Positions 5,944 through 9,461 of a DNA stretch of 9,461 bases are shown here, piece by piece; position 1 is the stretch's first letter, and each line of letters begins with the position of its first letter. Made by a program: the position numbers and the translations under genes. Origin of the DNA: JBIOUF01 sp044866695 (GTDB lineage Bacteria > Actinomycetota > Actinomycetes > Propionibacteriales > Nocardioidaceae); NCBI GenBank assembly GCA_044866695.1, contig JBIOUF010000296.1, positions 1 to 9,461 of the forward strand. The letters run 5' to 3'. A model generated the notes under the pieces. That model had not been told where the DNA came from. It made no database searches and saw nothing but the letters and a program-made list of their open reading frames with translations.

Positions 5944-6897
5944 TCAGGAGACGTCGCGCCGGCGGAACGCCGCCAGCGAGACCACGACGGCGACCAGCAG
6001 CAGGACGGCGAGGTACGTCGCCGCGAAGGGCAGGCCGAGCTGGTAGTAGGGGTCGCACTCGCGGCCCGGCCGGCACGGTGAGTCGTCGAACACCTCGCGC
6101 CCGTTCTGCACCCAGGCGACCACGTCGTTGGACAGCGCCCAGCGGCTGATCCGGTCGACCGGCAGCGTCGCGGCCAGGCCCTCGCCCACGGCGGCGTACC
6201 CGAACAGCAGGGCCAGCGTGGCCACCGTGTTGCGGAACAGCATGGTCAGCGCGTAGGACCCCAGGGCGGACGCCGCGGCCAGCGCCACCCCGCGCGCCGC
6301 GAGCAGCCAGGCATCACGGGTGACCGCACCCGGAACCGCGACGTCGCGTACCGACGCGGCCACCAGCAGGACCGCCCAGAAGCAGCCCAGCACGACCGCG
6401 GTGGCCACGGCCACGCCGAGGACGACGGCCGCCGCCTTGGCCACCCAGACCCGCACCCGCCGCGGCTCGAAGAGGAGCTGGCCGGCGACGGAGCCGCTGG
6501 CCCAGTCCGCGCCGGCGAACGTCGCCCCGACGACCAGCGCGACCCCGGCCATGAGCAACGCGACGACCGTGCCGCTGGTCCGGACCTCCTCGGCGATGTC
6601 CAGCGGGGCGCGGGCGAGGAACCAGCTGGCGTCGGCCTCCTCCAGGACGCATCGGTCCCCCGAGCCGCCGACCACGGCGCCCGGGTCGTCCAGGCAGCTC
6701 TGGTAGTCCGCGCGGAGCTGCTGGTTCATGCTGGCGGCCTGCCGCTCGGCGTCGGCCCGCTCGGCGGCGCTGGCGGGCCGGCTGCCGTGGACGGCGGAGA
6801 AGGCGACCACGGCGGACAGCAGGGCACCCAGCAGCAGGGTGAGCACGACGGCGCGACGCCGCCGGAACCGGGTCAGCTCGACCGCGAGCAGCCTCAT
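5944..6897 (-). CDS. ABC-2 type transporter permease
   Basis: Membrane subunit, 317 aa, partner of the ATPase encoded just upstream. Six hydrophobic segments are visible, near 16-36, 109-130, 155-180, 198-217, 222-242 and 290-311. The cytosolic GADWASGSVAGQLLFEPRRVRVWVAKA stretch (129-155) is the usual ABC-2 permease coupling region, and the C-terminus FRRRDVS is typical. The first outer loop (about 37-105) holds C68 and C83. The last outer loop holds C275 and C281. These look like possible disulfide pairs, which is unusual for this family. The ATG overlaps the ATPase stop by 4 nt (ATGA), indicating translational coupling. The substrate is unknown; drug, lipid or peptide export are all possible. 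56 nt separate its stop from lipA. Confidence 0.9.
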   Translation of the reverse strand: MRLLAVELTRFRRRRAVVLTLLLGALLSAVVAFSAVHGSRPASAAERADAERQAASMNQQLRADYQSCLDDPGAVVGGSGDRCVLEEADASWFLARAPLDIAEEVRTSGTVVALLMAGVALVVGATFAGADWASGSVAGQLLFEPRRVRVWVAKAAAVVLGVAVATAVVLGCFWAVLLVAASVRDVAVPGAVTRDAWLLAARGVALAAASALGSYALTMLFRNTVATLALLFGYAAVGEGLAATLPVDRISRWALSNDVVAWVQNGREVFDDSPCRPGRECDPYYQLGLPFAATYLAVLLLVAVVVSLAAFRRRDVS

Positions 6898-7865
6898 CCG
6901 CCCGGGTCCTCCTCGGGCGCGGGCGCCGGGTCCGGGAGTCCCTCGGACCGGGTCAGGTCGAGGAAGACCGACTCCAGGTCGGGCCGGTCGGCGACCAGCC
7001 CGCGCAGGTAGATGCCCGCGGCGGCCAGCACCGCGGTGACCCGGGCCGGGTCGGCCACCGCCTCGACGTACACCTGGTCGGGTCCCCGTCCGGGGTCGGC
7101 GGCGGCGCGGAGCCCCGCCGTTCTCAGCACGCGTGCCGCGGCGTCCGGGTCCGTGACGGTGACCCGGGCCCCGGCCGGCCGGTCGCGGCCGACCAGGTCG
7201 TCGACGCGTCCGGACGCCAGCAGCCGCCCCCGCCCGATGATCGACACCGAGTCGCAGACCTGCTGCACCTCGGCGAGGATGTGCGAGCTGAGCAGCACCG
7301 TCACGCCGGACCCGCCGAGGGTGCGGACCAGGTCGCGGATGTCCCGGATGCCGGCCGGGTCCAGGCCGTTGGTCGGCTCGTCGAGGACCATCAGCGCCGG
7401 GTCCTTCAACAGGGTCGCGGCGATCGCCAGGCGCTGCCGCATGCCCAAGGAGTAGGTGCGAAACCGCTCCCTCTCGTGTCCCTGCAGCCCCACCCGGGCC
7501 ATCGCCTCGCCGACCCGGCGCGGGCCCACCCCGATGGTCCGGGCCAGCAGAGCCAGGTTCGTCCGCCCGCTGAACGACGGGGCGAACTTGGGCTGCTCGA
7601 CCACCGCGCCGACCCGGCGGACGACGGCGGGCAGCCGGTCGGGCACCGGCTCCCCGAGCATCCACATCTCGCCGCCGCTCGGCCTGGCCAGGCCCAGCAG
7701 CATTCGGATCGTGGTCGTCTTGCCCGACCCGTTGGGCCCGAGGAAGCCGTGCACGCCGCCGGCCGGGACGGCGAGGTCCAGGCCGTCGACCGCGACCACC
7801 CGGCGGCCGCGGCGGCCCCGGAACTCCTTGCGCAGCCCGGTGGTGGACACCACGAGGTCGGTCAT
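6894..7865 (-). CDS. ABC transporter ATP-binding protein
   Basis: Energises the adjacent ABC-2 permease from the cytosolic side. 323 aa. Walker A GPNGSGKT is at 43-50, the Q-loop Gln is Q91 (EQPKFAPSFSGRTNL), the signature is the variant YSLGMRQR (138-145), Walker B LMVLDEPT runs 158-165 with catalytic E163, D-loop NGLDP 166-170 and switch H195 (SSH). The variant signature and overall shape fit the CcmA/DrrA-type drug and antibiotic exporters. Residues about 215-305 form the usual C-terminal accessory domain. The last 15 residues are Pro/Glu/Asp-rich. ATG 7865 has a GGGGTGA-like Shine-Dalgarno about 10 nt upstream. The gene follows lipB after 60 nt on the same strand, and its start context is duplicated 34 nt upstream. 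Confidence 0.93.
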   Translation of the reverse strand: MTDLVVSTTGLRKEFRGRRGRRVVAVDGLDLAVPAGGVHGFLGPNGSGKTTTIRMLLGLARPSGGEMWMLGEPVPDRLPAVVRRVGAVVEQPKFAPSFSGRTNLALLARTIGVGPRRVGEAMARVGLQGHERERFRTYSLGMRQRLAIAATLLKDPALMVLDEPTNGLDPAGIRDIRDLVRTLGGSGVTVLLSSHILAEVQQVCDSVSIIGRGRLLASGRVDDLVGRDRPAGARVTVTDPDAAARVLRTAGLRAAADPGRGPDQVYVEAVADPARVTAVLAAAGIYLRGLVADRPDLESVFLDLTRSEGLPDPAPAPEEDPGG

Positions 7866-7875
7866 GGCGGGTCGG

Positions 7876-7899
7876 TCACCCCAGGCCCCCGTCGGTCAT
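7876..7899 (-). other. Seven-codon possible leader ORF before the ABC genes
   Basis: An ATG with an AGGGTGG-like Shine-Dalgarno opens a frame encoding MTDGGLG and a TGA, ending 10 nt before the ATPase ATG. It exists because the 13-bp start context CGCCATGACCGAC occurs twice, at 7857-7869 and 7891-7903. It may be a small duplication with no function or a translated leader. There is no attenuator-like codon content. Confidence 0.2.
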
Positions 7900-7925
7900 G
7901 GCGACCACCCTGCCGGACCGGTGGC

Positions 7926-8717
7926 TCAGGTCAGCGGACCCCGCACCGGGACACGCAGGCCCGGTCCGTGCCGCCCTGGGCTGGTGCCCGGGCCTCCCGG
8001 CGGGCCTGCCGGGCCGACCGGGGCCGGTCGGGCGGGGTCGGGTCGGGGGGCGTAGTCGGGGGTGCGCTGGTACGGCGCCCAGGCCAGCAGCTCGGTGAGG
8101 TGCCGCTGAACGACGGGTGCGACCTGGGGCACCGTCACGTCGCGGCCCAGCTCGGCGCTGAGCGAGGTCACGCCGGCGTCGGCGATGCCGCACGGGACGA
8201 ACCGGTCGTACCAGGCCAGGTCCACGTCGCAGTTCAGCGCGAACCCGTGCATGGTCACCCCGCGCGCCACCCGGATGCCGATCGCGGCGACCTTGCGCTC
8301 CGGACGTTGGCCGTCGGCGGCCAGCCAGACGCCGCTGCGGCCCGGCACCCGGGCGGTGGCCACGCCCAGCTCGGCGCAGGCGTGGATCAACGCCTCCTCG
8401 ATCCGGCGGACGTAGTCGACGACGTACACGTGCCGGGGCAGCCGGACCACCGGGTAGCCGACCAGCTGGCCGGGCCCGTGGAAGGTGATCTTGCCGCCAC
8501 GGTCGACGTCCACCACCGGCGTGCCGTCGACGGGCCGCTCGCGGGCCTCGGTGCGCGTGCCCGCGGTGTAGACCGGGGGATGCTCCAGGAGCAGAACGGT
8601 GTCGGGCGCGGTGCCTTCCACCACCTGCCGGTGTAGGCCGCGCTGCAGGTCCCAGGCGTGCCGGTAGGGCACCGCCCGGTCGCCGAACCCGACGACGGAG
8701 AACACCGGGCCGGTCAC
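7926..8717 (-). CDS. lipB: Octanoyl-[acyl carrier protein]:protein octanoyltransferase
   Basis: Moves octanoyl from acyl carrier protein to lipoyl domains, supplying the LipA substrate, in the cytosol. The 263 aa include LLLEHPPVYTAGTRT (42-56), RGGKITFHGPGQLVGYPV (73-90), the catalytic Lys142 in ERKVAAIGIRV and the acyl-accepting Cys176 in RFVPCGIADAGVTSL. These positions equal the Lys142/Cys176 numbering I recall for the M. tuberculosis enzyme. The core ends near residue 215. A Pro/Gly/Arg-rich tail of about 48 residues follows, which most LipBs lack. GTG 8717 is chosen because homology starts directly after it (TGPVFSVVG) and TAGGGT lies 7 nt upstream; the open frame beyond it is non-coding shadow. 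A perfect inverted repeat covers the start codon. First gene of a minus-strand run that continues into the ABC pair and lipA. Confidence 0.95.
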   Translation of the reverse strand: MTGPVFSVVGFGDRAVPYRHAWDLQRGLHRQVVEGTAPDTVLLLEHPPVYTAGTRTEARERPVDGTPVVDVDRGGKITFHGPGQLVGYPVVRLPRHVYVVDYVRRIEEALIHACAELGVATARVPGRSGVWLAADGQRPERKVAAIGIRVARGVTMHGFALNCDVDLAWYDRFVPCGIADAGVTSLSAELGRDVTVPQVAPVVQRHLTELLAWAPYQRTPDYAPRPDPARPAPVGPAGPPGGPGTSPGRHGPGLRVPVRGPLT

Positions 8718-8730
8718 ATCAGTGACCCTA
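8712..8730 (-). promoter_or_regulatory. lipB start region: TAGGGT -10 plus GGTCAC-ATCA-GTGACC inverted repeat
   Basis: Minus-strand TAGGGT (8725-8730) is 7 nt before the GTG, predicting a leaderless mRNA. The inverted repeat with perfect 6-bp arms (8712-8717 and 8722-8727) and a 4-nt centre covers both the start codon and half of the -10. A protein bound there would block transcription start. No regulator is identified. Confidence 0.45.
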
Positions 8731-8784
8731 TCTGCCTGTGGACGACGGCCGCGCCGGAGCCGCCGGTTCCGCCACAGTGGTGCG

Positions 8785-9384
8785 GTGAGCAGACCTCGCG
8801 GCCGCCGGGCGGTCCCCCACGTCACGCTGGCCCTCGCCGTGGTGGCCGGCGCCGTCGCGGCAGCGCTGGCGACCGCGCTGTTCGGCCTCGGCGGCTCGGC
8901 CGGCCCGTCGCCGGCCCCGTCGCCGGCCCCGGCGGTCCAGCCGGAGGCACAGCCGTCGGGGCGGACCGCGGCCGTGGCACGCGGGGCCGCCGGGCCGGCG
9001 GTGTCGGCCGAGGCGGCGGTGCTGGCGCGCTGGGACGCCCGGCGGGCCACCGCCTACGCCCGCGGCGACCCGCAGCGCCTTCGCGCGCTCTACGTGCGGG
9101 GGTCCCCGGCGGCCGTCCGGGACGTCGCGGTGCTGCGGTCCTACCTGGCCCGCGGCCTGCGGGTCCGCGGGCTGCGCATGCAGATGCTGGCCGTGGAGGT
9201 CCGGGAGCACCGCCCCGGACGGATCCGCCTGCGCGTCACCGACCGGGCCGTCGGCGCTCGCGCGGTCGGCGCCGGCTGGTCCGGTCCGCTCCCGGCGGAC
9301 CAGCCGACCAGCCGGCTGGTCACGCTGGTGCGCGGTCAGGGGTCCTGGCAGGTCTCCCGGGTCAGCGGCGCAGCGCCGCGGTGA
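8785..9384 (+). CDS. Membrane-anchored hypothetical protein, possibly NTF2-like
   Basis: 199 aa with no recognised named family. A basic N-terminus (SRPRGRR) leads to one membrane helix (about 12-34), acting as signal anchor or uncleaved signal, then a Pro/Ala/Ser linker with PSPA twice (about 35-70). The C-terminal domain (about 72-195) starts VLARWDARRATAYARGDPQRLRALY, followed by strand-rich segments (MQMLAVEVREHRPGRIRLRVTDRAVGA) and ends LVTLVRGQGSWQVSRV. That layout recalls a SnoaL/NTF2-like domain, by pattern only. I recall similar proteins beside lipB in related actinobacteria. GTG 8785 was preferred over an in-frame ATG at 8722, which lies inside the lipB promoter. CACAGT 6 nt upstream is a weak -10-like sequence; there is no clear Shine-Dalgarno. 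Divergent from lipB (67 nt apart). Its last 23 bases overlap the convergent epimerase gene. Confidence 0.75.
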   Translation: MSRPRGRRAVPHVTLALAVVAGAVAAALATALFGLGGSAGPSPAPSPAPAVQPEAQPSGRTAAVARGAAGPAVSAEAAVLARWDARRATAYARGDPQRLRALYVRGSPAAVRDVAVLRSYLARGLRVRGLRMQMLAVEVREHRPGRIRLRVTDRAVGARAVGAGWSGPLPADQPTSRLVTLVRGQGSWQVSRVSGAAPR

Positions 9385-9461
9385 CCCGCTGCTCGAGCGT
9401 CGGGTGGCGGAACTCGAACCCCTCGGCCAGCAGCCGCTCCGGCTCGACCCGCCGCGACTCG
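9362..9461 (-). CDS. TIGR01777-family NAD-dependent epimerase, C-terminal end (partial)
   Basis: Only the last 32 codons and the stop are in the window; the gene continues past the right edge. The residues EPERLLAEGFEFRHPTLEQRV followed by TAALRR are the C-terminal DUF1731 signature of the TIGR01777 (YfcH-like) extended short-chain dehydrogenase/reductases, where a P-x-RLL-x-x-GF-x-F-x-HPTLE pattern closes the protein. Members have an NAD(P)-binding Rossmann fold and an unproven cell-division or sugar-nucleotide role. In M. tuberculosis a gene of this family (Rv2216) lies beside lipB, which supports the call. Its stop codon lies 23 bases inside the convergent upstream gene. Confidence 0.82.
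   Translation of the reverse strand, partial: ESRRVEPERLLAEGFEFRHPTLEQRVTAALRR
9365..9379. terminator. Candidate hairpin shared by two convergent genes
   Basis: GCGGCGC-A-GCGCCGC is a perfect inverted repeat, folding as a 6-bp GC stem with a CAG loop. It lies inside the 23-bp overlap of the convergent coding ends. Being symmetric it could act on both transcripts, but there is no U tract on either side. Confidence 0.3.

Noticed and set aside
7281..8636. Long plus-strand open frame across the ABC ATPase and lipB
   Set aside because: It is a high-GC shadow of two well-supported minus-strand genes, with no recognisable domain.
8929..8952. Two 12-bp CCGTCGCCGGCC repeats in the plus-strand hypothetical gene
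   Set aside because: They simply encode the repeated PSPA linker. No independent DNA function is indicated.

Overview
This is a high-GC actinobacterial chromosome segment. The G/C-ending codons, the GlnR-type operator in front of glnA, the GTG starts without leaders and the gene set all point that way. The core order glnA / RDD protein / DUF4191 protein / lipA / lipB / TIGR01777 epimerase is the one I recall from Mycobacterium tuberculosis (Rv2220 down to Rv2216) and from many other actinobacteria. A REP-like repeat at 4022-4095 resembles elements I recall from Nocardioides and its relatives, so that group is my best guess. The genus cannot be fixed from this window.

Layout. Bases 1-771 hold a plus-strand gene of an uncharacterised, possibly SRPBCC-like family, with weaker codon bias than the rest. 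Bases 772-971 hold only candidate terminators. glnA (972-2396, minus) faces a divergent 279-base control region with a complete four-half-site GlnR box and a 17-bp palindrome. On the plus strand follow an RDD membrane protein (2676-3107) and an LppX/LprG-like lipoprotein (3172-3975). A convergent gap (3976-4196) carries a REP-like palindrome and 22-bp tandem repeats. On the minus strand, read right to left, come lipB (8717-7926), an ABC ATPase (7865-6894), an ABC-2 permease (6897-5944), lipA (5887-4931) and a DUF4191 protein (4892-4197). Divergent from lipB is an anchored protein of unknown function (8785-9384). Its 3' end overlaps the 3' end of a TIGR01777 epimerase gene that runs off the right edge.

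Function. LipB (octanoyl transfer) and LipA (sulfur insertion) make the lipoyl groups of 2-oxoacid dehydrogenases. GlnA assimilates ammonium. The ABC pair splits lipB from lipA and has no evident link to lipoylation.

The region is mostly ordinary core genome and I see no clear new system. The more interesting signals are regulatory: the GlnR box centred about 41 bases before an inferred start site; a repeated TANNNT-7 nt-GTG geometry at the RDD gene, lipA and lipB that suggests leaderless mRNAs; a perfect inverted repeat over the lipB start; and the repeat-filled gap at 4022-4190.
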